The position numbers and the translations under genes were made by a program. Below, piece by piece: positions 1-12,329 of a stretch of DNA of 64,000 nucleotides (position 1 is its first letter; each line of letters starts with the position of its first letter). The notes under the pieces are model-generated. The model was not told the origin of the DNA. It did no database searches and saw nothing but the letters and a program-made list of their open reading frames with translations. The stretch covers positions 403,338 through 467,337 of the forward strand of contig CALYLW010000499.1 in the NCBI GenBank assembly GCA_944989445.1, read 5' to 3'. The DNA comes from Ampullaceana balthica. Its lineage: Eukaryota > Mollusca > Gastropoda > Lymnaeidae.

Positions 1-3000
1 CTCGTGTCTATGATCCTCTCCAACTCGTGTCTATGATCCTCTCCCAACTCGTGTCTATGATCCTCTCCAACTCGTGTCTATGATCCTCTCCCAACTCGTG
101 TCTATGATCCTCTCCAACTCGTGTCTATGATCCTCTCCAACTCGTGTCTATGATCCTCTCCAACTCGTGTCTATGATCCTCTCCAACTCGTGTCTATGAT
201 CCTCTCCAACTCGTGTCTATGATCCTCTCCAACTCGTGTCTATGATCCTCTCCAACTCGTGTCTATGATCCTCTCCAACTCGTGTCTATGATCCTCCCCA
301 ACTCTGGTCTTTGACCATCTCGAGCTCTGGTCTATGATCCTCTCCAACTCGTGTCTATGATCCTCTCCAACTCGTGTCTATGATCCTCTCCAACTCGTGT
401 CTATGATCCTCCCCAACTCGTGTCTATGATCCTCTCCAACTCGTGTCTATGATCCTCTCCAACTCGTGTCTATGATCCTCTCCCAACTCGTGTCTATGAT
501 CCTCTCCCAACTCGTGTCTATGATCCTCTCCAACTCGTGTCTATGATCCTCTCCAACTCGTGTCTATGATCCTCTCCAACTCGTGTCTATGATCCTCTCC
601 AACTCGTGTCTATGATCCTCTCCAACTCGTGTCTATGATCCTCTCCAACTCGTGTCTATGATCCTCTCCAACTCGTGTCTATGATCCTCTCCAACTCGTG
701 TCTATGATCCTCTCCAACTCGTGTCTATGATCCTCTCCAACTCGTGTCTATGATCCTCTCCAACTCGTGTCTATGATCCTCTCCAACTCGTGTCTATGAT
801 CCTCTCGCAACTCGTGGTCTATGATCCTCTCCCAACTCGTGTCTATGATCCTCTCCAACTCGTGTCTATGATCCTCCCCAACTCGTGTCTATGATCCTCT
901 CCAACTCGTGTCTATGATCCTCTCCAACTCGTGTCTATGATCCTCCCCAACTCGTGTCTATGATCCTCTCCAACTCGTGTCTATGATCCTCTCCAACTCG
1001 TGTCTATGATCCTCTCCAACTCGTGTCTATGATCCTCTCCAACTCGTGTCTATGATCCTCTCCAACTCGTGTCTATGATCCTCTCCAACTCGTGTCTATG
1101 ATCCTCTCCAACTCGTGTCTATGATCCTCTCCAACTCGTGTCTATGATCCTCTCCAACTCGTGTCTATGATCCTCCCCAACTCTGGTCTTTGACCATCTC
1201 GAGCTCTGGTCTATGATCCTCTCCAACTCGTGTCTATGATCCTCCCCAACTCGTGTCTATGATCCTCCCCAACTCGTGTCTATGATCCTCTCCAACTCGT
1301 GTCTATGATCCTCTCCAACTCGTGTCTATGATCCTCCCCAACTCGTGTCTATGATCCTCCCCAACTCTGGTCTTTGACCATCTCGAGCTCTGGTCTATGA
1401 TCCTCCCCAACTCGTGTCTATGATCCTCCCCAACTCGTGTCTATGATCCTCTCCAACTCGTGTCTATGATCCTCCCCAACTCGTGTCTATGATCCTCTCC
1501 AACTCGTGTCTATGATCCTCCCCAACTCGTGTCTATGATCCTCCCCAACTCTGGTCTTTGACCATCTCGAGCTCTGGTCTATGATCCTCCCCAACTCGTG
1601 TCTATGATCCTCTCCAACTCGTGTCTATGATCCTCTCCAACTCGTGTCTATGATCCTCTCCAACTCGTGTCTATGATCCTCTCCAACTCGTGTCTATGAT
1701 CCTCTCCAACTCGTGTCTATGATCCTCCCCAACTCGTGTCTATGATCCTCCCCAACTCTGGTCTTTGACCATCTCGAGCTCTGGTCTATGATCCTCCCCA
1801 ACTCGTGTCTATGATCCTCTCCAACTCGTGTCTATGATCCTCTCCAACTCGTGTCTATGATCCTCTCCAACTCGTGTCTATGATCCTCCCCAACTCGTGT
1901 CTATGATCCTCTCCAACTCGTGTCTATGATCCTCTCCAACTCGTGTCTATGATCCTCTCCAACTCGTGTCTATGATCCTCTCCAACTCGTGTCTATGATC
2001 CTCTCCAACTCGTGTCTATGATCCTCCCCAACTCGTGTCTATGATCCTCTCCAACTCGTGTCTATGATCCTCTCCAACTCGTGTCTATGATCCTCCCCAA
2101 CTCGTGTCTATGATCCTCTCCAACTCGTGTCTATGATCCTCTCCAACTCGTGTCTATGATCCTCTCCAACTCGTGTCTATGATCCTCTCCAACTCGTGTC
2201 TATGATCCTCTCCAACTCGTGTCTATGATCCTCCCCAACTCGTGTCTATGATCCTCTCCAACTCGTGTCTATGATCCTCTCCAACTCGTGTCTATGATCC
2301 TCCCCAACTCGTGTCTATGATCCTCTCCAACTCGTGTCTATGATCCTCTCCAACTCGTGTCTATGATCCTCTCCCAACTCGTGTCTATGATCCTCTCCAA
2401 CTCGTGTCTATGATCCTCTCCAACTCGTGTCTATGATCCTCCCCAACTCGTGTCTATGATCCTCCCCAACTCGTGTCTATGATCCTCTCCAACTCGTGTC
2501 TATGATCCTCTCCAACTCGTGTCTATGATCCTCTCCAACTCGTGTCTATGATCCTCCCCAACTCGTGTCTATGATCCTCTCCAACTCGTGTCTATGATCC
2601 TCTCCAACTCGTGTCTATGATCCTCCCCAACTCGTGTCTATGATCCTCTCCAACTCGTGTCTATGATCCTCTCCAACTCGTGTCTATGATCCTCTCCAAC
2701 TCGTGTCTATGATCCTCCCCAACTCGTGTCTATGATCCTCCCCAACTCGTGTCTATGATCCTCTCCAACTCGTGTCTATGATCCTCTCCAACTCGTGTCT
2801 ATGATCCTCCCCAACTCGTGTCTATGATCCTCCCCAACTCTGGTCTTTGACCATCTGGACCTCTGGTCTATGATCCTCCCCAACTCTGGTCTTTGACCAT
2901 CTGGACCTCTGGTCTATGATCCTCCCCAACTCTGGTCTTTGACCATCTGGACCTCTGGTCTATGATCCTCCCCAACTCGTGTCTATGATCCTCCCCAACT

Positions 3001-3300
3001 CTGGTCTTTGACCATCTGGACCTCTGGTCTATGATCCTCCCCAACTCTGGTCTTTGACCATCTGGACCTCTGGTCTATGATCCTCCCCAACTCGTGTCTA
3101 TGATCCTCCCCAACTCTGGTCTTTGACCATCTGGACCTCTGGTCTATGATCCTCCCCAACTCGTGTCTATGATCCTCCCCAACTCTGGTTTTTGACCATC
3201 TCGAACTCTGGTCTATGATCCTACCAAACTCTGTTTTTTTGACCATCTATATCTCTGGTCTATGATCCTACCCAACGCTGGTCTTTAACTTTCTATATCA
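1..3300. repeat. 23-bp satellite array, open at the left window edge
   Basis: Tandem copies of a 23-bp unit (ctcgtgtctatgatcctctc plus caa) fill this block, with common T/C variants (ctctccaa or ctccccaa) and occasional 24-bp units. A related dimer carrying tctttgaccatct recurs inside, with gaccatct at 313, 1192, 1376, 1560 and 1767. From about 2828 the dimer form (46 bp) dominates, and the last units decay before 3300. A 23-bp unit read in triplets gives a 23-residue periodic frame on the minus strand (2983-3246). I regard that frame as a by-product, not a gene. The array continues left of the window. Confidence 0.98.
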
Positions 3301-4080
3301 GGGGCCTTAAACTTTTATTTCGCACCAAGTAGTTTAGCCAGTATATCAACCCCCTCCCCCACACACACTGAAGTGTTAACTATGCGTAACCAGTGCCCAA
3401 AAGCCCAAAATTAGCTTCTTCTGGTTCCATTGACGAGATACTTCAACCAATAGATTCAAGGTTTTGTGTTATACAACCAATTGCACAGTTTTCTCATCAA
3501 CATTTTTATCCGTCAAAATTCGGTTAACCTTTCGATTTATCTGAAAGTGTTTCAGTTGATCGATAAACTTGTAACATCCTTAAATTCACAAGTCAAAGTT
3601 TACTTAACGTTTAATTGGTCTGTTTCAAGTTTAGCTGGTTTTAAAATTATCCATCAACGATCCCCGTAGCCTATAAACATGTATTCCCGAAATGACTTTT
3701 TAAAAAATAAATGAAAATCTCACATTTTAACCTAAAATGTTAGCTGTAGCGTAAACATTTATGTCTCCAAATTCGTAACTGCCCATACGGTATTATTTTA
3801 TAAGCATTGCTCATCTCGGAAGCGTTATACTATAATGATTTCATCTACCTCTTCCTTAGGGTTCATCAAAGTACAGGTTTGTACCGAGCATGTAAAGACG
3901 CCCGCGTGGTCTCGTCGACGCGGATGATATCAACGTTTTTTGAAAGGGGCGGATAACTTCGTGCTTTTGAGGTTATTGACCCTTCTTGAAGACAACGTTT
4001 TTTAAAAAAAATACTGAAACTTGTCGTTATAATCTCAATTTTTCCGCTTAAACGATTCACTTAGAAGATGGACCAATAGG
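3301..4080. other. AT-rich single-copy stretch, no gene seen
   Basis: No tandem structure, terminal repeat or protein-like frame. Short open frames of 60-70 codons have no recognisable composition. Confidence 0.6.
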
Positions 4081-4682
<602 letters not shown>

Positions 4683-4920
4683 TATATATATATACTAGTG
4701 GAAAAGCTTGCTAAGGCTCACACACACGCATAGTTCGTTCGTTGTTTCGGTAATTGACGCTCTGTGCTAAAACAATGACGTCATTTAATATTTTTTTACA
4801 GTGAAAATTTTTAATTTATTTATATTAATTTTGCGCGCCATTTCTGCGCGCCTTTTTACGCGCCTTTCGATGGGGAGACACACGCATACGAAGGGCGGTT
4901 GTGTATTAGATATATTTATA
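4683..4920 (+). mobile_element. Helentron-like non-autonomous element, first of two head-to-tail copies
   Basis: It begins with tatatatactag, contains GC-rich self-complementary stretches (gcgcgccatttctgcgcgcc, 4833-4852), and ends in ggcggttgtgtattag and an AT run directly before the next tatatactag. This start-to-start arrangement resembles tandem Helentron/HINE copies known in molluscs and insects. Class assignment is inference; no Rep or helicase coding is present. Confidence 0.5.
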
Positions 4921-5455
4921 TATACTAGCTGATCCGCGGCGTAGCATACGCCGCTAATGATTTAGTGACAGGTGAAGACTTCCTGAAAGACACAGTTGTC
5001 AAAATGGGGTGGGTTTGGGCAAACGACTGTGAGTGAATGAAAAGAAGGAACACTGGAGAGACCCGCGGCGTATCACCCGTAAAAAATGACGGAAGTGTTC
5101 AGCTGAAATCTATTTATTTTGAAAAAATGCACTTTTTTAGGGCGCCTACGGCGCCCACCTTTTTCAAAATCCCAACTAACTTGTCCTTGTTTGATCAATA
5201 CGAAATATTAAACTTTCTGAAATGTACACAAAGTATTTTATAACTTTTTACATTGTTCCCTTTTTACAAAATTAAAATATCAGCGAAAACAATGACGTCT
5301 ATATATTTTTTTTACAGCGCATATTTAATTTGCACACCTTTTGATGCATTGGTGGAGTAATTTGGTGCGCTGCTTTCTAAAATTAGTATCTGTTGAACAT
5401 ACTTGCAGCTTGTCTCGCAGGGTCCGACCACGAAGAGAATTATATATATAGATTT
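4921..5455 (+). mobile_element. Helentron-like non-autonomous element, second copy
   Basis: It opens with tatatactagctgatccgc and then a perfect 8-bp stem hairpin (gcggcgta, loop gca, tacgccgc; 4937-4955). A second perfect hairpin, gggcgcc-tac-ggcgccc, lies near 5139-5155. It ends in an AT-rich run (ttatatatatagattta). The body from about 5070 matches 18258-18660 over several hundred bases, and part of it matches 60085-60260. It carries no protein coding of its own. Confidence 0.55.
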
Positions 5456-5530
5456 ATATTTAATATATATACGAGATTGTAAAAGAATTTGAATACCTAA
5501 CGAGGATAACTAAGTGAGAAAATTAAAGGT

Positions 5531-5582
5531 AGAGAGAGGTAAAGAGAGGGAGAGAGAGAGATAAAGAGAGACAGAGAGATAA

Positions 5583-5613
<31 letters not shown>

Positions 5614-5675
5614 TCGAATATTAGAAAACTGAGGGAGGGAGGCAGAGACAGATACAGAGATAAAATAATTCAAGA
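5531..5675. repeat. Purine-rich (GA)n tract with interruptions
   Basis: Irregular gagaga and taaagagag units over about 145 bp. Confidence 0.9.
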
Positions 5676-6320
5676 AAGCAGAGAGTATTAAATGCAGGCA
5701 TTTTGTAGATCGAGATAGTTTGCGAATTCAAGAGTCCTAATTTGCATATTTTTTACGGCGTATGACATTGTCTTTCGAATGAATACATCAAAGATTCAAG
5801 TCTCCTCCATCCAGTTACTAAATATGTGTTGTTAAAAAAATAGATGAAGAAAGGAGAAAAAAAAACCACATCTTCTAAACGAATTGGGATTCGTGAGGAA
5901 TGCGTGATTTATCAATACACGCCGACCCGCCGAGGAAGCAGGCTGACCGGAAACTGGCCGAGCGGATCAATCAGGGAGGGTCAGCTGACGGGAGAAATTG
6001 AGGAAACAGGTCAAAAAACAGTTTTTCTGCACATTTTAGGCAACGTCCGATGTCTTTAACAGGATTTTGTGTGAGTGTGTGTGTGTTTGGGGGGGGGGTA
6101 CCTTTTATTATTAGGATAGTGTTGTGGTATACTAGCTTTATTACAGGGTATGGTGTTGCGGTATGCTTGATTCTAACAGAAGACCGCGTTATGGTACAAT
6201 GATTAAATTATAAACGTAGCTTATAGGCACCGTAGTGTCATTATTTATTGTATTTAGGATATCACCGTTTAATACTGAATACATTGAAAAGTACGTGTGT
6301 TACTAATTTTTTAAAAAAGC
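5676..6320. other. Spacer with a GT/poly-G run, no gene
   Basis: Contains gtgtgtgtgtgtttggggggg near 6070-6100. A 71-codon frame at 5844-6059 has no recognisable features, and I do not call it. Confidence 0.5.
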
Positions 6321-6630
6321 GGAAATCTATTAATAGAAATATTTGGGATATATATATATATATATTTATGGGGGGACGAATTTCATAAAATTTGATCAAA
6401 GATACGAGTCAATGTGTAAATGTAGGTATTTTGATAAGGAATTATCTTATCAGCCTCTTTGTTGATTCTTCGTGAATTTAAAACAGCTTATTGGACTTGA
6501 AAAAGAAAAAAACAGTTTCGTAAATTGACTATGCTAACAATTTTGAGAGCTTATTGATTCGACTGTATTTATGCTTCAAAACAATGTTCCGCTAAAATGT
6601 AATCTCAAATATTTCTATTAATAGATTTCC
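6321..6630. repeat. Foldback element with 30-bp inverted arms
   Basis: The left arm (6321-6350, ggaaatctattaatagaaat and on) is repeated in inverse at 6601-6630, with about 27 of 30 positions complementary. The interior is AT-rich. I could not identify a target duplication, so the superfamily is open. Confidence 0.65.
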
Positions 6631-6779
6631 GTCATATTATGACAAGGTCTATTAGGATTTTATGCGGAAGTAATAAACTTTCAGAAGATTGGTGAAAAAA
6701 AATTGTTTTGTTTAATATGTTAGTTGTATATTTAGTAAAACAGTACAAATGTTCAACTTGTTATAACGATGCCTTAGAG

Positions 6780-7090
6780 CAGTGCTTCTCAAACTTTTTA
6801 GTATGGCGGACCGGCGGGAAATTTTTCCATTGCACCAGGGACTGGTGAACTATTTTAACTGTTCTGACGTGGTAGCAAAGTATTATTTATTTTATTTCAT
6901 TAGTGTCATTTTATGTGCTTATGAACGAAAAATTGACATACTCCATGGGGTTCGTATTAATGGTTGCAAATAATTGTTTATAAATATTATAATTACATTT
7001 TTCTGACCTTTCTTGATAACTTCTGCGGACCGGCAAAAGATGGGCCGCGGACCGGCACCGGTCCGATGACCACCACTTTGAGAAGCACTG
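6780..7090. mobile_element. hAT-type miniature element, family F copy 1
   Basis: Terminal inverted repeats start cagtgcttctcaaac and end gagaagcactg. An exact 8-bp target duplication CCTTAGAG flanks it (6772-6779 and 7091-7098). Subterminal GGACCGGC repeats match the copies at 9357, 13892 and 60364. At 311 bp it has no coding capacity. Eight-bp duplications and CAG ends are diagnostic of hAT insertion. Confidence 0.92.
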
Positions 7091-7254
7091 CCTTAGAGAG
7101 TATATATTGATGCAAATATGCACCTTGTAATTAATTCAAATCAAGATACGGGTTGAAGTTTGACATCAATTCAATATGTGAACTTGAAAATGAAAATTAT
7201 GTGCAACAAGCAGGTCTGTTTGCCAGTAAGTAGAAAACACGGGGCAGAAAATAC
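7091..7254. other. Short spacer between elements
   Basis: AT-rich, no structure seen. Confidence 0.4.
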
Positions 7255-7643
7255 GTCAAGCGTCTCAGCCTGTTATAATACAACGGGCAACAAAGCCCGT
7301 CCAAGGACGTTCCGCCACCGTTCGGTGGCATGTTGTAACTCCCCTCCAACAGCCGTCTCGACCGGCATTACATGTGCATCACTTCAAAAATACTATTCAT
7401 TATAGTTAAAATAAATAACTCGTAAAAAACAGAGCTTTTTACTATAAATCCCAACGCGCATAACTCAAAATAAAGTCTTGGAAGAAATACTGCACCAAAA
7501 ATAACTCGTTTTGAACGTCCGCGTAAATGGCGTAAACGTGTTCAATATGATTGGCTGTAGGAGTCATATGTGTTTGAGGGACCAATCGCTGTAGATGACC
7601 GGACAGAACGGACAGAAACTTGCCTTTTATTATATAGGAGGAT
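7255..7643 (-). mobile_element. Helitron-like non-autonomous element, family C (reverse orientation)
   Basis: This segment is the reverse complement of 58348-58715 over almost its whole length. On the minus strand it starts tcctatataataaaaggcaa, as many Helitrons start with TC. Near its other end is a perfect 6-bp stem hairpin, acgggc-aacaaa-gcccgt (about 7284-7301). An internal actataaatccc box is shared with family B. I could not place a convincing CTRR terminus, so Helitron is probable rather than shown. Confidence 0.6.
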
Positions 7644-7667
7644 ACTTCACCTTGACGAAGTACACAC

Positions 7668-7722
7668 ATAATCTCTACACAAAATCTCTACACATAATCT
7701 CTACACAAAATCTACACAAAAG
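7668..7722. repeat. Short 14-bp tandem repeat
   Basis: About four copies of aatctctacacaaa with a/t variation. Confidence 0.8.
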
Positions 7723-8025
7723 ATTGTACATTTTAAAATAACTAATTGCATGAAACATAATATATAACTTTTATAACATTGAAGACAGAGATAATAATTA
7801 CATTGTTTAGGGAAAATCGCGTAAGGAGTGCAGAAAATGATTTTTTAAAGGGAGGGGTGGTGATCTGCTCCGATAAGACATTCTAGATTTTGCCAGACAG
7901 CCTCCAAGATCAACTGTTGCGCTTTCGCTGTGAAATGCCCCAAGATACGCGCCCCCGCTGAGAGACTAACTATACGCCCCAGGGTAAATTGCTACGCCCG
8001 TCCCCTAGCTTTCATAATAATACGT
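7723..8025. other. Spacer, no gene
   Basis: No repeat or coding signal seen. Confidence 0.45.
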
Positions 8026-8266
8026 TCATGGTTCATTTCTGAATGTCTATAAATTACACGGTCCATTTCTGACTGGCTATAAAGCGCATGGTCCATTTCT
8101 GAAAGTCTATAAAGCGCATTGTTCATTTCTGAATGCCTATAAAGCGCATGATCCATTTCTGAATGTCTATCAAGCGCATTGTTATTTTCTAAATGCCTAT
8201 AAAGCGCATGGTCCATTTCTGAAAGTCTATAAAGCGCATGGTCCATTTCTGAATGTCTACAACGTG
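8026..8266. repeat. 30-bp minisatellite, eight units
   Basis: The unit is tccatttctgaatgtctata plus aagcgcatgg. Because 30 is a multiple of 3 and the unit has no stop on the minus strand, it reads as a ten-residue repeat (MDHALYRHSE) within a 117-codon frame at 7992-8345. Many unit differences change the amino acid, so I see no sign of protein-level constraint. Confidence 0.93.
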
Positions 8267-8492
8267 ACAGTTGCGATTGTCCCAAACATACCCCCGTCGT
8301 CTCTACCGCTAAAAGCCCGTGTAGGGCCCCGGATTTCTTTGTCACTCTCCTCCATTCCGACCCATCCTGGACGTTTCCCCCCCCCTCCCCTAACTCCCAG
8401 CAGGTGTGTATGGGTCTCTCTCAACGGCATTCCTCTATATCACTCTCGGTCGTCCTGTTATATAGCCTCCTCCCGCCGGTTTCAGTCTATAC

Positions 8493-8703
8493 CATAGTGG
8501 CAAACCTTTTTGGGGCCTCATGGCCAAAATTCAGCCCAAAACCCACTCATTTATAACATAGTGCCAACACACCAATGAAACCCGAAAAATGGGTTTTTTT
8601 TGCTTAGCTGGTTTGATTAAGGAAGAAATATATTAGTCGCGTGCCGGCTAATGAGGCTCTGTGTGCCGACTGTGGCGCGCATGCCATAGGTTCGCAATCA
8701 CTG
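8493..8703. mobile_element. hAT-type miniature element with degraded ends
   Basis: The left end ccatagtggcaaacct faces the right end aggttcgcaatcactgg in inverted orientation. Flanking octamers gtctatac and gtagatac agree at 6 of 8 positions. No coding. Confidence 0.65.
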
Positions 8704-9356
8704 GTAGATACTGTATTAGCTACCCTACAGGACGAAGATGACCTTCCCACTATAATCTAATCCCTTTCTTGATTACTCAGATTGTGGCGGGTCCTTAAAG
8801 AGCCTTTATGACCTGTGCTGCTATATAATTTATGTGTATGTTTAACCTTGAAGACACAGTAATATATTTTGTTTTTAATTGGCAGTTTGATTCAACGGGG
8901 ACTCGTGTGAATAAAGTGCACGTATAATAGCTGTAAATGTTTTTTTGGCTTGCATGTGTGTGATATAGTGATAAGAAATACCTCATGCAAGCCATTAGGA
9001 AGATAATAGATCAAATAAATATAATACAATAAAATTGATCACGGCAAATAAAAAACAATTGCGTTTCCTTTGAATTAATCTCGAAAGGGGAGAGCACTCT
9101 TGATCATCTGAGTATTTACTGCAAATTATTATTCCAATAATCATCAACAATATTCCTAGCGATAGTAGGACTCAGTTGTGAGCTCGTGTATATTCTATAA
9201 ACAATTTCATTAAACTACACTCTAGTTTATTACAGGGAATCCCGCAGAATGCTTAGTCCAAGTATAAACATAAAGTTATGAAATAACAACACATCAAGGC
9301 ATATAAAATATATATAAACATAAGGAAGTGATACGAAGGTCACCGTCACCGTTGAG
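8704..9356. other. Spacer, no gene
   Basis: AT-rich. The 66-codon minus frame at 8795-8995 has no family resemblance that I can see. Confidence 0.5.
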
Positions 9357-9671
9357 CAGTGCTCCTCAAAGTGGTGGGTCCGTGGACCTGTGACGGTCCG
9401 TGGACCTGTGACGGTCCATGGACCAACCGCCGCTTGTCCGAAGAAGTAATCAAAGAAGGACAGACAAATATAATTATAATCCTCCATTTGCAACCATTAA
9501 TACTAACCCTATAATTTTTTGGCAATAACTATTTAAAATATAACAAATTAATATAATAACTTAAATAACATTTCGCTACCAAGTCAGTACAGGTAAAATA
9601 CCGCACCTGTCCCTGGATCAATGAAAACATTCCTTCCGGTCCACCACGCTATACATTTTTGAGAAGCACTG
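9357..9671. mobile_element. hAT-type miniature element, family F copy 2
   Basis: Ends cagtgctcctcaaag and gagaagcactg. It has the family's GTCCGTGGACC-type subterminal sequence, in direct duplicate near 9377-9425. Flanking octamers ccgttgag and aagtagag agree at 5 of 8, so this copy is older or its duplication has decayed. Confidence 0.8.
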
Positions 9672-10406
9672 AAGTAGAGAACCTAATTTCAAAATGTTTA
9701 TCTTCAAGGAGTTTTGGACTTTATACATTTGATAATCATTGTTTTATTTGTTTTTTTCCTCGCAATGTCCTGGACTTATAGCTTGATAGAGGCAACACAC
9801 AAAAAAGACCTCGTGGGCGGCTGTGATGTAATGAGAGACCAGGTTTCGGGAGGGTATCCCTAGAGACTATACAAAATGCAGCGAGACGAGGACAGGGGCG
9901 TGGGAAAGGAAGGGTAAAGTACCACTGTTTCGCCGCCAAGGTTTCCCTACCGATCCGTTTTACAGAAAACTACATAAATTTGTACAAATAATTTATTTTA
10001 AGTTGTAATCTAGTTATAGAGATGATGACAAATGTCAATAACTTGTGATTTTGCTCAGAGGAACGTTGATTTTTCGAACTCACTGGACCCGAAGCGTTTG
10101 TTTTCCGAAACATGCGCCGCCCGGCAACCCTAATTTTTGTCGTCGTTGCATGCATCGCTAATGGCAAGGAACATATTCAGAGTCATCCTCTGCGAAATGA
10201 TAGCCGGCGAAACGAACCGGTAGCTAAACGGCGGAGGCTAAATGAACGAGACCGATTGAAGAAGACTGACAAGCGGAGTGAAATCGTCCTAGATCAAGGC
10301 TCAATGTGAGATAGAGGGCAGCAGCAGCAGCAGCGAAATGGAAGTAAACAGAACCAACATTTGAGGCCCCGCTACAGTATTCAGTTTTAATTTTAAAAAA
10401 TATAAA
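9672..10406. other. Spacer, no gene recognised
   Basis: Somewhat higher GC between 9750 and 10320, with overlapping 65-70-codon frames on both strands. None shows a domain or a repeated codon bias. Confidence 0.45.
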
Positions 10407-11465
10407 CAAAATTAAAATAATGTAAAACAATATCTTTTTAAAAAGGACACGCTTTTATTTACATACAGAAAGTGCACTAAAAAGAAGAAAATAAAATTTT
10501 TCTATGAAAACAGGTGAAATAAGTGAACCTATCTACTGCACATAAAAGCGTGGGCGCCCATCACAAATTATTTCTCATTGGAACTATCCTCTTGCATATA
10601 GATAAATATCTCTAATTAATTTGATAATAGCATTTATAGATCAAAGATGTGAAACTTTTACTGTTTATAAAAATTCATACAAATGTGTTTTATGTTTCGC
10701 AGCCTTGTACACGATGAGAGTTGTGATGAGCGCCCCACGCTTTTTATGTGCAGTAGATTGGTCTCACCGATTTCACCTGTTTTTCATAGATAAATTTTAT
10801 TTTCTTCTTTTTAGTGCACTTTCTATATGTAAATAAAAGCGTTTCCTTTTAAAAAAAGATTTTTTTAACATTATTTTATTTTCGACTTTTAGTATCATCA
10901 TTTTTTTAAAATTGATTTTTCGACCTTATCAATTCAATTTAATTAGTTAAACTTCATTGTCAATAACTTAAATGTGGTAGTGGTAAAAAGAAAGATATTC
11001 ATTACAAATTTATGTATAATACAAAAAAACACATTTTCCCTAACTGAAAATTGAACCTCGTACCCCCATGTCGGCAATCGATCACGCTTATATTTCGGCC
11101 AGCAAGACTTCTTGTTGATAGTACTTTTTAAAGTTATAATAAAAACTCTTTACCATTCACATCTGACGTCATCACATTGAGATTAATTGTATCCCTCTAA
11201 GGCGAATTGAGGCATGGTTCATTGATGCGAGTGATAATATTTTATATAGACAAAAACTAAAAACTAAAAGCGCATTAATTTAATTACGGTATATTCGATC
11301 GATCTGAAATTTTGATACAATGCATTGTCATCCACGATCTATATGTGTTAATTTTTTAGATCTCTAGGACCATCAGAAGAGGTTTAATTTTACGTTACAA
11401 GATTTGAAGGAAGGATGGATGGATACAACATACAAACAGTGTGACTTAAATAAAAGCGAGTAATA
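10407..11465. repeat. Composite repeat D, copy 1 (long foldback plus family B core)
   Basis: The first half, about 10407-10883, is a long inverted repeat. Each arm is about 150-170 bp (aaataaaagcg... and its complement, including ttagtgcactttctat) around a short loop. It is followed by a segment with a tRNA-like stretch and the family B core (aattacggtatattcgatcg at 11282). The whole arrangement recurs in the same order at 54021-54945, which lacks an internal piece present here. No coding. Confidence 0.8.
11040..11100 (-). other. tRNA-like (SINE head) segment within composite repeat D
   Basis: Read on the minus strand it contains a B-box-like ggttcaattttc stretch with a weak A-box-like segment upstream. 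The matching place in the second copy (54616-54690) is clearer (gggattcaattctc). A cloverleaf cannot be completed. Confidence 0.35.
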
Positions 11466-11510
11466 AAATTCAAGACTGATCGGGATTGAGTTTCTCACAT
11501 AAAAATTTAT

Positions 11511-11874
11511 GGAACCTAGCAATGGAACCTGGCAATGGAACCTAGCAATATAACCTGGCAATGGAACCTAGCAATAGAAACTAGCAATGGAACCTAGCAA
11601 TAGAACCTAGCAATGGAACCTAGCAATAGAACCTAGCAATAGAACCTAGCAATAGAACCTAGCAATTAAACATGGCAATGGAACCTAGCAATAGCACCTA
11701 GCAATGGAACCTATCAATAAAACCTAGCAATGGAACCTAGCAATATAAGCTAGCAATGGAACCTAGCATTTAAACCTAGCAATTGAACCTAGCAATGGAA
11801 CCTAGCAATGGAACCTAGCAATAGGACCTAATAATATAAAAAAAACAGGTATTCAATAGGACCTAGCAATGGAA
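11511..11874. repeat. 13-bp minisatellite
   Basis: About 27 units of gaacctagcaatg, with a/g alternation at the last base and a few diverged units. A break near 11838 carries unrelated sequence. Confidence 0.95.
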
Positions 11875-12007
11875 CTCTCTCTAAAACTAAACATCGAAAT
11901 AGTATCTTTTAAAAAATAATTTAATAACAAGTCCTGAACTATATTAATTTAATTGCGCTGCTATCCTATCGAATATCTTAGTTAATTGTGAGTTTACAAA
12001 CTAAATA

Positions 12008-12100
12008 TATTAATATATATATATATATATATAAATATATATTATATAATATATATATATATATAATATATATATATGTATATATATATATATCAATATA
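12008..12100. repeat. (AT)n-rich tract
   Basis: Imperfect TA dinucleotide repeats of about 90 bp. Confidence 0.95.
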
Positions 12101-12184
12101 ACTAGTATTATTACACAAGTGAACACTCATTCCCTCTTGTAAAAGAGCATAGGTATTTTCACATAAAAAATGATAATTATAAAG

Positions 12185-12329
12185 CAGATGGCGTAGCTAG
12201 GGATTTGAAGCGCTTGGCCTCTTTGGGGTCCCTACATACACGCGGTGGCGTAATATTTAATGTAAAAAAATGGGGCCCCTGGGACTTTCAAATCTGGACC
12301 CACATCACCCTCCTCTAGCTACGCCACTG
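12185..12329. mobile_element. 145-bp hAT-type miniature element
   Basis: Ends cagatggcgtagctag and ctagctacgccactg are inverted copies. A perfect 8-bp target duplication TTATAAAG flanks it (12177-12184, 12330-12337). The same right end appears alone near 50211. Confidence 0.93.

Noticed and set aside
1..3300. CRISPR-like array
   Set aside because: Units abut each other with no unique spacers, and the other repeats are of eukaryotic type.
7992..8345. 117-codon protein with ten-residue repeats
   Set aside because: Explained by the 30-bp minisatellite; no sign of silent-site bias.
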